A DNA stretch of 64,000 nucleotides from Vibrio fortis (GTDB lineage Bacteria > Pseudomonadota > Gammaproteobacteria > Enterobacterales > Vibrionaceae): positions 166,390 through 230,389 of the forward strand of contig NZ_JFFR01000018.1 of NCBI RefSeq assembly GCF_000695685.1, given 5' to 3'. The notes beneath the pieces were generated by a model. It was not told where the DNA came from. It did no database searches and saw nothing but the letters and a program-made list of their open reading frames with translations. Made by a program: the position numbers and the translations under genes. How positions within the stretch are numbered: the first letter of the stretch is position 1; every line of letters begins with the position of its first letter. Shown piece after piece: positions 1 through 9,684 of this stretch.

Positions 1-50
1 ATTGAAATGGGGATGTTACGAGAAATACGTTCATAAAAGACCTTGTTCAT
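1..50 (-). CDS. 5' end of an unidentified gene downstream of waaA (partial)
   Basis: An ATG on the minus strand at 50-48 overlaps the waaA stop codon as TAATG, and the frame stays open to the window edge for 16 codons (MNKVFYERISRNIPIS). The one-base overlap implies translational coupling to waaA, so the gene probably also acts in LPS core assembly. Too little is present to name it. A Kdo kinase or a core glycosyltransferase would fit the position, but that is a guess. Confidence 0.5.
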   Translation of the reverse strand, partial: MNKVFYERISRNIPIS

Positions 51-1318
51 TAACCTAATTCAGCATACTGAATTGAACGCTCCAAAGAGCCTTTGTTTCT
101 TTTAAAGACAGAGTGGGCTTGGTTAGCCATGTTGGTGGCGCTATGCTTATCTTCGAGTAACTGGATCACTTTAGAGTCTAAGCTATGACCTTCACAAATC
201 ATTATGCCATCGGTAGCTAATAGCCTTTCAGTGATCTCTTTGAAGTTGAAGTAACTTGGTCCAGATATGGTCGGGATTCCTAAAGCCGCTGGCTCGAGTA
301 CATTGTGACCACCAACCTTATCACCAATTAAGCTGCCTCCCATAAAACAGACATCTGCAGCACCAATTAAAATCAGCATCTCTCCCATTGTATCACCCAC
401 ATAAACTTGCGACCTTTTACAGGAGTTAATGTCAGCGTTCGTTCTACGAGCGGTTGTAAAACCTGAGGATTGACATAACTGGACAACGCTATCAAATCGT
501 TCTGGATGGCGCGGGACTATAATGAGCAAAGCGTCCGGATAGATCTCCAGTACGTTTTTATGTGCATTGAGTATCTGCTCGTCTTCACCTTTATGGGTGC
601 TGGCGGCGATCCATATTGCGCGGTGCTCCCCAAGCTTTGACCTTAGTGCCTTTGCTTTCTCTTTTATTGTATCGGCAATTTGTATATCGAATTTGATGGA
701 GCCAGTAATGGCAAGTTTACTCTTTGCAACACCAAGTGATTCAAAGTGGTTCGCGTCAGACTGACTTTGGCACAGAATCTTGGTTAGATAAGGTTCTATA
801 ATATTGAAAACTGGCTGGAATTTTGCGTAGTTATTTCGAGATTTTTCGGACAACCGTGCGTTTACGATCGTGATTGGTACACCAAACTTAGAAACTTGAT
901 GAAGTGTGTTCGGCCACAACTCCGTTTCAATGATCAGCATCTTCTTCGGTTGTATCGCTTTTAGAAAGCCTTTTACAGCGAAACCGAAATCAATAGGCAT
1001 GTACCTGTGCTCAACCAAACTACCAAGCTTTTCAATCTGCTCTGCACCAGTACTGGTGGTTGTAGTGACAATGATCGGCTGTTCTGGGTTTTGTTTTTTG
1101 ATCTCTTTAATAAGAGGTGTAGCTGCGATACTTTCACCAACAGAGACTGCATGAATCCAAATTGGACGCTGATTTGATGTCAGCTTAGGTGTTATGCCAA
1201 AGTGCTCTTTCCAGCGCTTTCCAAATTTGGGCTTGTTTGGCTTACTTTTGTATAAGCCAAATAGAAGCAGAGGAGCGATAAGTGCAAGGATCAGCGTGTA
1301 GAAAAACCGAATTAACAT
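50..1318 (-). CDS. waaA: 3-deoxy-D-manno-octulosonic acid (Kdo) transferase
   Basis: WaaA is the GT30 enzyme that transfers Kdo from CMP-Kdo to lipid IVA at the cytoplasmic face of the inner membrane, the first step of LPS inner-core assembly. The 422-residue length is normal for the family. Residues about 4-22 form an N-terminal hydrophobic anchor. The family motif WIHAVSVGE lies near residues 54-62 and carries the conserved glutamate. The C-terminal half has a GT-B nucleotide-binding fold with NVLEPAALGIPTISGP. The gene follows waaF on the minus strand with a 7-base overlap, so the two are co-transcribed and probably coupled. Nothing in the sequence shows whether the enzyme adds one or two Kdo residues; Vibrio lipid A usually carries a single phosphorylated Kdo. 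Confidence 0.95.
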   Translation of the reverse strand: MLIRFFYTLILALIAPLLLFGLYKSKPNKPKFGKRWKEHFGITPKLTSNQRPIWIHAVSVGESIAATPLIKEIKKQNPEQPIIVTTTTSTGAEQIEKLGSLVEHRYMPIDFGFAVKGFLKAIQPKKMLIIETELWPNTLHQVSKFGVPITIVNARLSEKSRNNYAKFQPVFNIIEPYLTKILCQSQSDANHFESLGVAKSKLAITGSIKFDIQIADTIKEKAKALRSKLGEHRAIWIAASTHKGEDEQILNAHKNVLEIYPDALLIIVPRHPERFDSVVQLCQSSGFTTARRTNADINSCKRSQVYVGDTMGEMLILIGAADVCFMGGSLIGDKVGGHNVLEPAALGIPTISGPSYFNFKEITERLLATDGIMICEGHSLDSKVIQLLEDKHSATNMANQAHSVFKRNKGSLERSIQYAELG

Positions 1319-2370
1319 GCGCTTACCGAAATGGCTTCTAACTTATGGATACTATTGATGACTTGTTTCGGTGATAGTTCCGTCAGACATTTTAAGTGCT
1401 TGAATTCACACTCACGCTGGAAACAAGGACGGCAATCAATGTCTGTATGCACAATCTCGACTCTCTCAGCCAGTGGTGGTGTGTATTTCGGCGAAGTTGA
1501 GCCGTAAACAGCAACAACGTTACAACCCACAGCAGCGGCAACGTGCATCAAGCCAGAATCGTTTGCAACCACAGTTTGACAAGCACCAAGCAGATCCACT
1601 GCTTCAATTAGGCTTGTTTGGCCAGCTAGGACATGAATTTGTGATTGAAGTTCGTCAGGAACAAGAGCCTTAATGTTGTTACACGTTTCCAAATCTTTTT
1701 GAGAGCCAAACAACCAAACTTGCTTACCTGCTTTACTCATCGATGTTGCGACGTCTGCGTAATGTGTTTCAGGCCACTTTTTAGCAGGCCCAAACTCGGC
1801 TCCAGGACAAAGACCAGTAATTGCATCACTCAGAGTAAGCTGAAACTTTTCCGCGGTAGCTAACTGTTGGTCTTTGAAAATAGTTAGAACTGGTCTCGGT
1901 AATCGCTCTAATCCACCCAGAGAGCTTGAGTCAATCATTTCTGCTTTAGGATGGGCGAGGGCGACATAGCGCTCAACCATATATTGGAATGATTTTTTAT
2001 TTGGGCGCAGGTCATTCAACAGACCGTATCGCATCTCACCTTTCCAGCCCGTGCGTTTCGGAATGCCCGCAAACCACGGAATCAATGCTGACTTAGCTGA
2101 GTTAGGACAAATAAAAGCTTGTTCATATTGAGCTTCACGCAGTGTTTTACCAATTGCTCGACGACCGAGAAAGTTAAATTCACCATGACCAATCGGCATA
2201 TCAATCGCTTGGTTGACCTCTGGCATACGCTCAAGAATCGGCTTACACCAACCGGGTGCAATCACATCGATGACCGCATCAGGATGCTGTTGTTTCAAGG
2301 TGATGTAAAGTGACTGTGACATCACCATATCGCCCACCCAAGATGGACCTATGATCAGAATTTTCTTCAT
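1312..2370 (-). CDS. waaF: ADP-heptose--LPS heptosyltransferase II
   Basis: WaaF is a GT9 enzyme that adds the second L-glycero-D-manno-heptose to the LPS inner core, using ADP-heptose. The N-terminal motif GPSWVGDMVMSQ (residues 7-18) and the late motif VANDSGLMHVAAA are typical. The frame is open seven codons further upstream, to 2391. I chose the ATG at 2370 because the protein then begins MKKILIIGPSWVG, as in known WaaF proteins. This start overlaps the acyltransferase stop by 4 bases, and the 3' end overlaps waaA, so the three genes form one tightly packed transcript. The ADP-heptose donor depends on HldD, encoded just upstream at 3412-4353. Confidence 0.95.
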   Translation of the reverse strand: MKKILIIGPSWVGDMVMSQSLYITLKQQHPDAVIDVIAPGWCKPILERMPEVNQAIDMPIGHGEFNFLGRRAIGKTLREAQYEQAFICPNSAKSALIPWFAGIPKRTGWKGEMRYGLLNDLRPNKKSFQYMVERYVALAHPKAEMIDSSSLGGLERLPRPVLTIFKDQQLATAEKFQLTLSDAITGLCPGAEFGPAKKWPETHYADVATSMSKAGKQVWLFGSQKDLETCNNIKALVPDELQSQIHVLAGQTSLIEAVDLLGACQTVVANDSGLMHVAAAVGCNVVAVYGSTSPKYTPPLAERVEIVHTDIDCRPCFQRECEFKHLKCLTELSPKQVINSIHKLEAISVSAC

Positions 2371-3362
2371 CGTGTATACGTCTTGAGCCACAGCTCTCTG
2401 TCTTCGTAAGGGTTATAAGTACTTTCAGGATCTGGTTGAGTGGTTAAAAAACGAAGCACCCACATGTACTGTTCAGGGCGTTTTCTTACCGCATCTTCAA
2501 TAAATTGATTCATTCTCTGTGTGTCTTGATGATCGCTTTTTGAAGGATAATCCTGCCAAGCAGGAAGTACATCGATACTGAATTGACCAGTTTGAGCGTC
2601 ATAGTTAGAGAAGACCGGAATGATTTTCGCGCGGCTTACTTTGGATAACTTACCAAGTCCAGGCAATGTCGCTTTTGGTACATTGAAAAAATTGACGAAA
2701 ATACTGTGCTCACGACCGTGATCTTGGTCAGGTAAGTAATACCCCAAATAGCCCTCTCGTACTGATTTGATAAACGGTTTGATGCCGTTATCTCGTTCAT
2801 AAACTCGACCGCCATATTGCACTCGTTGTCTATGCATTAACCAATCAGTCACCGGGTTCTTCTGTTTCTTTGCCATCGCAGAAACAGGTAAACCTTGAGA
2901 TGCTAGGTAGATAGCAGGAATATCAATACCCCAGCTGTGAGGCACTAATAGGATAGCCTTGTGCCCGTGTTCCAGTGTTTCATGAATATTGTCGATACCA
3001 TGAATGGTTGTATTTTTGGTTAACCATTTTTGGCTGCGTAGCGACAGAGAAGCAAAGTTAAGCAAAAAAGAAACAGCAGTGGTTAGCGTTTTCTCAAGCA
3101 GCTGTTCCTTTTCTTCGTCACTTTTTTCTGGGAAACAGAGACCGAAGTTAATCCAAGCATTGTTAATGGTTCTACTCGGCTTTTTAAGCGCATATTTTGC
3201 TAGTTTACAGCTCAACCAGTATTTTGTTTTTTGTGGGAAAAAGACTAAGGGTATTCCCAGTAAAATACCAAACCATGTTCCCCAGTGTTTTGGAGCAAGA
3301 AAGCCCCACTCGAAGGTGGGGTTGTAGGCATCTGGGTCGAAGTCGTTACGCTTCTCAGTCAT
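2367..3362 (-). CDS. lpxM: Lipid A secondary acyltransferase (LpxL/LpxM family)
   Basis: This 331-residue membrane-associated protein belongs to the HtrB/MsbB family, which adds a secondary acyl chain to Kdo-lipid IVA using acyl-ACP. The catalytic HX4D motif is seen as H142 to D147 in LVPHSWGIDIP. A hydrophobic N-terminal segment (about 30-43) suits inner-membrane anchoring. MsbB-type proteins begin with a similar stretch before the anchor (FLAPKHWGTW). I prefer LpxM over LpxL from that N-terminus and the length, but the acyl specificity cannot be read from sequence alone. The gene sits between hldD and waaF on the minus strand and overlaps waaF by 4 bases, so lipid A acylation and core assembly are coupled here. 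Confidence 0.85.
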   Translation of the reverse strand: MTEKRNDFDPDAYNPTFEWGFLAPKHWGTWFGILLGIPLVFFPQKTKYWLSCKLAKYALKKPSRTINNAWINFGLCFPEKSDEEKEQLLEKTLTTAVSFLLNFASLSLRSQKWLTKNTTIHGIDNIHETLEHGHKAILLVPHSWGIDIPAIYLASQGLPVSAMAKKQKNPVTDWLMHRQRVQYGGRVYERDNGIKPFIKSVREGYLGYYLPDQDHGREHSIFVNFFNVPKATLPGLGKLSKVSRAKIIPVFSNYDAQTGQFSIDVLPAWQDYPSKSDHQDTQRMNQFIEDAVRKRPEQYMWVLRFLTTQPDPESTYNPYEDRELWLKTYTR

Positions 3363-3411
3363 TGAAAACTCTCAGCTATTAAATGCTCTTCATCTTGTAA
3401 GAAGAGGACAA

Positions 3412-4353
3412 TTATTTGTTCTGCAGCACCATGTATTCTGCAACACCTTCAGCAACTGTTTTAAATTCGATATCACAGCCAGTTGCACGCAGCTTAGTTA
3501 AATCTGCCTGAGTGAACTCTTGGTATGCGCCTTTTAGGTGTTCTGGGAATGGAATCGTCTCAATATCACCTTTTCCGTGGTGCTTGATGACTGCTTTTGC
3601 GACCTCTTCAAAAGATTCGGCATTACCAGTACCTAGGTTGAAAATACCTGATACGCCATTTTCTAAGAACCATAAGTTTACTGCTGCTACGTCACCAACA
3701 TATACAAAGTCACGCTTAAATGACTCACTGCCAGCGAACAGCTTTGGATTTTCACCCGCATTCATTTGATTGTTTAGATGAAAAGCAACCGAAGCCATAC
3801 TGCCTTTATGGTCTTCACGAGGACCGTAAACGTTGAAGTAACGGAAGCCTGTGATTTGAGATAGTGTTTCGTTATGTGCGGCTGCATCTTCTTGCAAGCG
3901 ACGAACATAGTTGTCGAACTGCTGCTTAGAGTAGCCATATACGTTTAGAGCGCCTTCGTACTCTTTCTCTTCAATGAAAGTATCTGTTTCACCGTAAGTA
4001 GCGGCAGAAGAGGCATATAGGAACGGAATTTCGCGCTCAACACAGTAATGGAGTAGCTCTTTTGAGTACTCGTAGTTGTTAAGCATCATGTACTTGCCAT
4101 CCCACTCGGTTGTTGCAGAGCATGCACCTTCGTGGAAAATCGCTTCGATATGACCGAAATCATCACCTGCCATGACTTGAGTTAGGAAATCGTCACGATC
4201 CATGTAATCAGTGATGTCTAGGTCGACAAGGTTTTTGAACTTCTTACCGTTCTTTAGGTTGTCGACGACTAGAATATCGTTGTGGCCTGCTTCGTTTAGC
4301 GCCTTAACAATATTGCTGCCAATCATGCCAGCGCCACCAGTTACGATAATCAT
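3412..4353 (-). CDS. hldD: ADP-L-glycero-D-manno-heptose 6-epimerase
   Basis: HldD (also RfaD/GmhD) interconverts ADP-D-glycero- and ADP-L-glycero-D-manno-heptose, giving the donor used by WaaF. The 313-residue protein starts [14 protein letters not shown], an extended-SDR nucleotide-binding motif, and keeps the catalytic pair Y139xxxK143 in NVYGYSKQQ. The segment [18 protein letters not shown] is characteristic of this epimerase. It is the first gene of the minus-strand LPS cluster, 49 bp upstream of the acyltransferase. In Vibrio this gene commonly marks one edge of O-antigen or capsule loci. Here the polysaccharide cluster begins about 6 kb away, beyond envC-cysE-gpsA-secB-yibN. Confidence 0.96.
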   Translation of the reverse strand: MIIVTGGAGMIGSNIVKALNEAGHNDILVVDNLKNGKKFKNLVDLDITDYMDRDDFLTQVMAGDDFGHIEAIFHEGACSATTEWDGKYMMLNNYEYSKELLHYCVEREIPFLYASSAATYGETDTFIEEKEYEGALNVYGYSKQQFDNYVRRLQEDAAAHNETLSQITGFRYFNVYGPREDHKGSMASVAFHLNNQMNAGENPKLFAGSESFKRDFVYVGDVAAVNLWFLENGVSGIFNLGTGNAESFEEVAKAVIKHHGKGDIETIPFPEHLKGAYQEFTQADLTKLRATGCDIEFKTVAEGVAEYMVLQNK

Positions 4354-4619
4354 ATTTTACCTACTCTTTTGAATACAAAACTATCGCGAGTATAGCAAGG
4401 AATGAACAATTCGGGCTAGTGTAAACCAAGGTTACTCGGCTGTTAGCACCTGAATTAACTTCATAAATTTGGCATGCGGTCAGGGAGTGCGATATCACTA
4501 TGATGGATACTTACTAGTTGGATAAGAATTGAGCTTCGCTGACCAGATGTTAACGGCTCGATCTATCGGTTTAGGGGCGATATACTAACTCTCTAAACAG
4601 ATAGGGATTCGAAATAGAA

Positions 4620-5255
4620 ATGAAGACACGTGACAAGATCGTTTATGCGGCGCTGGAGCTATTTAATGAGCACGGCGAGCGTAGTATCACTACCAACCAT
4701 ATCGCTGAACATATTGAGATCAGCCCAGGTAACCTTTACTACCATTTCCGCAACAAGCAAGAAATTGTACGTGATATCTTCACTCTATATTCTGCGGAGC
4801 TTTTAGAGCGCTTTACTCCAATCCAAGGCCAACAAGAGAGCCTGACGCTACTTAAACACTACTTGGATTCTATCTTCACTCTGATGTGGAAATACCGATT
4901 CTTCTACGCCAATCTCCCTGAAATCTTGTCTCGCGACGAACAGTTGCATAATGACTACATGGCTGTACAAGAGCGTTTGCAATCAAACTTAATCGCGATC
5001 ATGCGTGCATTCGTGGATTTGAACTTGTTGAAAGCATCAGAAGAGGAAATGAAATCAATGGTGACTTCTCTACATCTTATTGCGTCGAGCTGGCTGGCCT
5101 ACCAATCTGCTATGTCACCAAGAACTCAGATTACAGAACAAGTCGTTCACCAAGGCATGCTACAGATGATCGCAGTCGTGAAACCTATCGCAACCACTCA
5201 AGGTTTTGAGCAGTTAACACTACTGGAAGATGGTGTTCGAGCGTTGAATGGATAG
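4620..5255 (+). CDS. TetR/AcrR-family transcriptional regulator
   Basis: The 211-residue protein has a TetR-type DNA-binding domain at its N-terminus. The helix-turn-helix spans about residues 20-45 (ITTNHIAEHIEISPGNLYYHF), followed by the usual NKQEIVRDIF segment. The C-terminal two thirds is helical, without a diagnostic ligand motif, so effector and targets are unknown. It is divergent from hldD (266 bp apart) and convergent with envC. Divergent placement hints that it could act on the shared upstream region, but I saw no clear operator. The stop codon is followed within a few bases by a copy of the CGAGAT repeat family. Confidence 0.85.
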   Translation: MKTRDKIVYAALELFNEHGERSITTNHIAEHIEISPGNLYYHFRNKQEIVRDIFTLYSAELLERFTPIQGQQESLTLLKHYLDSIFTLMWKYRFFYANLPEILSRDEQLHNDYMAVQERLQSNLIAIMRAFVDLNLLKASEEEMKSMVTSLHLIASSWLAYQSAMSPRTQITEQVVHQGMLQMIAVVKPIATTQGFEQLTLLEDGVRALNG

Positions 5256-5258
5256 TTG

Positions 5259-5396
5259 AAAGATACGAGTGACGGGTTGCGAGATTCGAAAAGCTGCTTT
5301 CATCGTATGGCTGTTCGTCACTCGCTTACTCGAATCCCGTTACTGCTCTTATTCTCTTCGCATCTCGATTACTCGCATCCCGCATCTGCTCTCACC
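5259..5396. repeat. CGAGAT-family intergenic repeat, inverted pair between TetR gene and envC
   Basis: A plus-orientation copy (GATACGAGTGACGG, GCGAGATTCGAAAAGC) starts a few bases after the TetR stop. A minus-orientation copy follows and ends at the envC stop codon: on the envC coding strand the sequence reads TGAGAGCAGATGCGGGATG, where the first TGA is the stop. The two arms could fold into one large hairpin in either transcript. Confidence 0.85.
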
Positions 5397-6531
5397 TCAC
5401 CAACCAACTCTTAGGGTTCTGAGCTTGGCTGTTTCGGCGGATCTCAAAGTAGAGTGAAGGGCGAGACTGACCCCCAGTATCGCCGGCAAGTGCGATGGCT
5501 TCACCTGCTTTTACCTTGTCGCCTTCTTTCTTAAGTAGCGCTTGATTAAAGCCGTATAGCGTCATATCACCTTTACCGTGGTCGAGTAATACTACCAAAC
5601 CATAGCCACGAAGGTACTCGGCAAAGACCACCGTTCCAGAGTAAACGGATTTAACCTGTTGGCCATAGCTTGCGTCAATCACCATGCCTTTCCAGTTGAT
5701 TTGACCGGTTTGACGGGTGCCGTAATTGTGTAGCACTTTACCTTTGATTGGCCATGGCAGTTTACCTTTGCGTTTTGCTAGGCCGTCCATAGGTACTGCA
5801 TTACGCCTTTCGCGAGCGGCTTTTTCTGCTTTGGCAATTTCTGCTTTTAGGCGAGTCTCATTGCGTTGAAGTTCTGCAAGATAGCTTTGATCACCAGAAA
5901 TGCTTTTCTTAATGCTACCAACAGTTTTCTTACGCTGAGCTTGAGTCTTAGCGAGTTGATCACGTTTGGTTGTTTGCTGTTTGAGTAGGGATGCGATTTG
6001 CTCTTGTTCTGCTTTACGAAGGCGTTGGCTTTCTTCAAGTTCCGCTTGAGTCTGCTCAATCGCTTTAATCGTTGTAGTACGTGCTTTAGCTAAGTGTTGG
6101 TAGTAGTGGCTAATACGATCTTCTTCAACACCTGTATTCAGAATGTATGAAGAGGCTTTAGCACGACGTGTCATGTAATAAGTTTGAATAAGCTGCTCAA
6201 GCTTTTGAGTATGAACTTGCTTCTGGGTAGTAAGCGCTTGAATCTTATTATTGAGTTGCTGAACGTTGGCGTTAGCGGTAGCAAGTTGCTTCTTACTTTC
6301 CTTGATGCCTTTTTCAAGAGAGGCGATAGAGAGCTCTTGTTTTTTGAGGTTAGCTTGTAGGCTATCCAGTTTCTTTTGTTGAGAAGATAGGGCTTGTTGC
6401 TGACGAGAGATCTCGCTTTTAACACCCTTCAACTCACCTTGGGAAGCTGCATGAGTAGAGATAGAAAACATCGCACTAGAAAGTAAAATAAGGCCGCTTA
6501 TAGCATTAATTTTTTTCATTGTTTTTGTCAT
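5392..6531 (-). CDS. envC: EnvC, murein hydrolase activator
   Basis: EnvC is a periplasmic divisome factor that activates the amidases AmiA and AmiB for septal peptidoglycan splitting; it acts with FtsEX. The 379-residue protein has a signal peptide (about 1-28, ending STHA), a long coiled coil (about 30-250, rich in Q, K and E) and a C-terminal LytM/M23 domain (about 260-379). The LytM domain looks catalytically dead, as expected for EnvC: the metal-binding His positions are replaced (NWKGMVIDA where HxxxD is usual, LYFEI where HxH is usual). Two methionines near the start (1 and 5) are both plausible. The stop codon abuts a CGAGAT-family repeat. In E. coli, envC lies next to gpmM; here they are separated by over 30 kb. 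Confidence 0.93.
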   Translation of the reverse strand: MTKTMKKINAISGLILLSSAMFSISTHAASQGELKGVKSEISRQQQALSSQQKKLDSLQANLKKQELSIASLEKGIKESKKQLATANANVQQLNNKIQALTTQKQVHTQKLEQLIQTYYMTRRAKASSYILNTGVEEDRISHYYQHLAKARTTTIKAIEQTQAELEESQRLRKAEQEQIASLLKQQTTKRDQLAKTQAQRKKTVGSIKKSISGDQSYLAELQRNETRLKAEIAKAEKAARERRNAVPMDGLAKRKGKLPWPIKGKVLHNYGTRQTGQINWKGMVIDASYGQQVKSVYSGTVVFAEYLRGYGLVVLLDHGKGDMTLYGFNQALLKKEGDKVKAGEAIALAGDTGGQSRPSLYFEIRRNSQAQNPKSWLVR

Positions 6532-6611
6532 CTAAGTTACAGCCTACTCATTAAATTACTTCTAGTGTATAGAGCTACGGTGTGAATGTAGAGGTAGAGA
6601 TTCCAGACACT

Positions 6612-6803
6612 TTAAAAGCAGATACGAGTAAACGAGATTCGAGATTCGAAGGGCTAAAGAGCAGTGATGAGATGAGGGGGGACGGCATTCGAACAAACCT
6701 GCTCTTGTCTTTTGGCTCTTCGCCACCCGCTACTCGAATCTCTCATCTGCTTTTAAGCTCTTAATCCCTTTGCCACTCGCTTACTCGCATCCCGTATCTG
6801 CTC
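6612..6803. repeat. CGAGAT-family intergenic repeat, inverted pair between envC and cysE
   Basis: The left arm reads AGCAGATACGAGTAAACGAG on the plus strand. The right arm is its inverted form and runs into the cysE stop codon (TAAGAGCAGATACGGGATGC on the cysE strand). A short segment just before it, GAGATTCCAGACACTT (6597-6612), matches part of the second repeat family at 42833-42942. Confidence 0.85.
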
Positions 6804-7625
6804 TTAAATCCCATCACCATGAATAAAGTTCTGAGAGCGCCCATTAAACCCTTGGTCCATATCCAGTGATGGCTTGTCCGTTTTCGGTTTACCAACAATC
6901 TTAGCGGGAACACCTGCAACCGTAGTATGAGCAGGAACCGCTTGCAGAACCACAGAACAAGAACCAATTTTCGCTCCTTCACCGACTTCAATGTTGCCCA
7001 AAATTTTCGCACCAGCACCAATCATTACACCTTCGCGGATCTTAGGATGACGGTCACCGCCTTCTTTACCGGTACCACCCAAGGTTACGTCTTGCAGGAT
7101 AGATACATCGTTTTCAACAACGGCAGTCTCACCAATCACAATCCCTGTCGCATGGTCGAGCATGATCGCTTTACCAATACGTGCAGCAGGGTGGATATCT
7201 ACTTGGCATGCAACAGAGATTTGGTTTTGTAGGTATGTGGCAAGAGCAATACGACCTTGTTTCCACAACCAGTTGGCCACGCGATAACCTTGAAGGGCAT
7301 GGTAGCCTTTAAGGTAGAGTAGCGGCATAGAGTACATCTCTACCGCCGGGTCGCGTGTCACAGTCGCGCAAATATCGCAAGCCGCAGCATCGATAATGGA
7401 TTGGTCTTCAGCAAAGGCTTGCTCAACCACTTCACGTACCGCCATAGCCGGCATAGAAGCAGTTTTGAGTTTGTTTGCCAGGATGTAACTTAATGAAGCA
7501 CCGAGACTGTCATGGTTGATAATGGTCGCATGATAAAAACTCGCAAGCATAGGCTCTTGCTCGGACTGCTCTCGAGCTTCCTTCACAATGCATTGCCAGA
7601 CTTTTTGTTGTTCACAGTGTTTCAT
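6804..7625 (-). CDS. cysE: Serine O-acetyltransferase
   Basis: CysE makes O-acetylserine from serine and acetyl-CoA, the first committed step of cysteine synthesis. The 273-residue length is normal. The N-terminal helical domain (about 1-140) is followed by a left-handed beta helix of hexapeptide repeats. The active-site region DHATGIVIGE and the glycine-rich loop TLGGTGKEGGDRHPKI are clear. The C-terminus normally binds cysteine synthase and feedback cysteine; this one ends NFIHGDGI, and the terminal Ile that enters the cysteine synthase active site is present. The gene lies downstream of gpsA on the minus strand, the conserved secB-gpsA-cysE order. Its stop codon is the first codon of a CGAGAT-family repeat. 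Confidence 0.96.
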   Translation of the reverse strand: MKHCEQQKVWQCIVKEAREQSEQEPMLASFYHATIINHDSLGASLSYILANKLKTASMPAMAVREVVEQAFAEDQSIIDAAACDICATVTRDPAVEMYSMPLLYLKGYHALQGYRVANWLWKQGRIALATYLQNQISVACQVDIHPAARIGKAIMLDHATGIVIGETAVVENDVSILQDVTLGGTGKEGGDRHPKIREGVMIGAGAKILGNIEVGEGAKIGSCSVVLQAVPAHTTVAGVPAKIVGKPKTDKPSLDMDQGFNGRSQNFIHGDGI

Positions 7626-7648
7626 TTTTTACTATCCATATTTTTTGA

Positions 7649-7894
7649 AGGGCAGATACGAGTATCGAGATTCGGGATGCGAAAAGCTAAAGAGCAGTGA
7701 CGGGATGAGGGATACGAAAAGATTAGAAGTAGATAAGAGTGGTGAACAGCTGAAAGATGAGAAAAGCTTTTGCTCTTCGAATCTCGCATCTCTTCACTCG
7801 AATCCGCTTTTAATCCCTTCTCATCTCGTTTACTCGCATCCCGTATCTGCTTTTAATCTCTTCTCATCTCGCTACTCGAATCCCGCATCCGCTC
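7649..7894. repeat. CGAGAT-family intergenic repeat, composite inverted copies between cysE and gpsA
   Basis: The plus-orientation part (GGCAGATACGAGTATCGAG and a second unit) is followed by about three minus-orientation units ending at the gpsA stop. On the gpsA strand the junction reads TAAGAGCGGATGCGGGATTC. The repeat fills almost the whole cysE-gpsA gap, so cysE must either be read through this element from gpsA or have a promoter inside it. Confidence 0.85.
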
Positions 7895-8959
7895 TTAACC
7901 TTCCGATTTCTTATCTCGAGCCAGCAGATCTTGCGCTGCTAAGTGTGCGTCTTTTCCTTGATACAACACTTGATAAATTTGTTCAACAATTGGCATCTCA
8001 ACACCCATGCGTTCAGACAGAAGCCAAACCTCTTTGGTGTTGCGATAACCTTCGACAACTTGGCCGATCTCTTCTTGTGCGGTATCGACATCTTTGCCGG
8101 TACCCAAGGCTAAACCAAAGCGGCGGTTACGAGATTGGTTATCAGTACAGGTAAGTACCAAGTCGCCTAAACCAGCCATGCCCATGAAGGTTTCTGGTTT
8201 CGCGCCTAGCGCTGCACCCAAGCGACTCATTTCAGCGAGGCCACGAGTGATTAATGCAGTACGAGCATTGGCGCCAAAGCCGATGCCATCTGACATACCA
8301 GCACCAATCGCGATAACGTTCTTCACCGCACCACCCAGTTGCATACCGATGAAATCATCATTCGCGTATACACGGAAAGTACGAGTACAGTGAATCTTCT
8401 CTTGCAGCTCTTTTACAAACTCTTGGTCTGGTGAAGCTACTGAGATTGCAGTAGGCATACCTGCAGCAAGCTCTTTAGCAAATGTAGGACCAGATAAAAC
8501 AGCTAATGAGTAGCTATCACCAAGCACGTCGCTCGCAACATCTTTCAGTAGGCGGCCTGTTTCTGGCTCTAGCCCTTTAGTTGCCCAACAAATACGTGAG
8601 TCAGCTTTTAGGTGAGGTTTTAGGCTGTTCAGTACAATACCAAAGACATGGCTTGGTACAACAACAAGTAGGTCTCGGCTTGCTGATACTGCTTTCTCTA
8701 GATCTGACTCAATAATCAAGCTTTCTGGGAAGTCGATGTTTGGCAGGAACTCGTGGTTAGCGCGATCAGTTTCTAAGCGAGCCATATGCTCAGGTTCATG
8801 GCCCCAAAGCACAATGTTGGCACCATTACGTGCAAGAGAAATTGCTAAAGAAGTGCCGTAGGAACCAGCGCCAATCACCGTCATGGCGATCTCTTTGCCA
8901 TAAACGCTCTTTCTATCATAAGCGTCACTGATGTCATTAGTGCGAGTTGTGTCTGTCAT
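7895..8959 (-). CDS. gpsA: Glycerol-3-phosphate dehydrogenase [NAD(P)+]
   Basis: GpsA reduces dihydroxyacetone phosphate to sn-glycerol 3-phosphate, the backbone for phospholipids. The NAD(P) motif [10 protein letters not shown] lies at about residues 28-37, and the conserved lysine sits in [14 protein letters not shown]. coli GpsA has about 339 residues and begins only seven residues before MTVIGAG. The 354-residue reading used here has about 25 residues before that point, so the true start could be an internal ATG (MTVIGAG). The gene is between secB and cysE on the minus strand. A hairpin terminator separates it from secB, so it probably also has its own promoter. Its stop codon abuts a repeat. 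Confidence 0.95.
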   Translation of the reverse strand: MTDTTRTNDISDAYDRKSVYGKEIAMTVIGAGSYGTSLAISLARNGANIVLWGHEPEHMARLETDRANHEFLPNIDFPESLIIESDLEKAVSASRDLLVVVPSHVFGIVLNSLKPHLKADSRICWATKGLEPETGRLLKDVASDVLGDSYSLAVLSGPTFAKELAAGMPTAISVASPDQEFVKELQEKIHCTRTFRVYANDDFIGMQLGGAVKNVIAIGAGMSDGIGFGANARTALITRGLAEMSRLGAALGAKPETFMGMAGLGDLVLTCTDNQSRNRRFGLALGTGKDVDTAQEEIGQVVEGYRNTKEVWLLSERMGVEMPIVEQIYQVLYQGKDAHLAAQDLLARDKKSEG

Positions 8960-9028
8960 GCTTCCACCTGAAAGTCTTGAGGAAATGAGAAGAGTATCTT
9001 TTTATTTTATTGAATATACCGAAAATAT

Positions 9029-9066
9029 AAAAAATGCACACCGCATAAGTCGCGCTGTGCATTTTT
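9029..9066 (-). terminator. Rho-independent terminator after secB
   Basis: An 11-bp perfect stem (AAAAATGCACA with TGTGCATTTTT) with a 15-base loop lies 45 bp past the secB stop on the minus strand, ending in a run of T. It is symmetrical enough to work in both directions. Confidence 0.8.
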
Positions 9067-9110
9067 AAACGGTTAGATTAAGTCTTATGTGGCATTAAGC
9101 CTTGTATAAC

Positions 9111-9578
9111 TTAAGCTTGCTCGCCTTCAGCTTGTTGAGCTTGGTTTTGTAGGTAATTCATGAACAGAGCGTCGAAGTTAACTGGCGCTAGGTTCAGTTG
9201 TGGGAACGTACCTTTAACCACTAGGCTAGAGATAGTTTCACGAGCGTATGGGAACAGGATGTTCGGGCAGAATGCACCTAGGCAGTGTGCCAGTTGACCA
9301 GCTTCCATTTCGCTTGCAGTGAAGATACCACCTTGTTGTACTTCACATAGGAATGCCGTCTCTTCTGCGTTCTTAACTGTCACAGTAAGACGTAGGATAA
9401 CTTCGTAAACGCCTTGGCCAAGTTCACGGCTTTGAGTGTCTAGATCCAGTTTTACATCTGGGTTCCACTCTTTTTGGAACATATCTGGCGAGTTTGGTGC
9501 TTCAAAAGAAACGTCTTTTAGGAAGATACGTTGGATTGCGAAGTTTTGTTGTGCTTCTTGAGGTGCTGCTTCAGCCAT
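9111..9578 (-). CDS. secB: Protein-export chaperone SecB
   Basis: SecB is a cytoplasmic tetrameric chaperone that holds preproteins unfolded and delivers them to SecA. The 155-residue length is normal. The family segments [17 protein letters not shown] near the N-terminus and [18 protein letters not shown] in the second half are unmistakable. It lies between the rhodanese gene and gpsA, in the order seen across gammaproteobacteria, except that grxC, present between secB and yibN in E. coli, is missing here. Confidence 0.97.
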   Translation of the reverse strand: MAEAAPQEAQQNFAIQRIFLKDVSFEAPNSPDMFQKEWNPDVKLDLDTQSRELGQGVYEVILRLTVTVKNAEETAFLCEVQQGGIFTASEMEAGQLAHCLGAFCPNILFPYARETISSLVVKGTFPQLNLAPVNFDALFMNYLQNQAQQAEGEQA

Positions 9579-9684
9579 TTTCTTGTCCTTAAAAATTTAC
9601 ATTGGGTTCCGTAATCAAAATGAAGTTACGTAACCTGAAAAACGAGTATATAGATAACCGTGTTACTAATAATGCTACTAGGAG

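Noticed and set aside
3004..3382. Plus-strand open frames opposite the lipid A acyltransferase
   Set aside because: They overlap a well-supported gene on the other strand and have no family signature.
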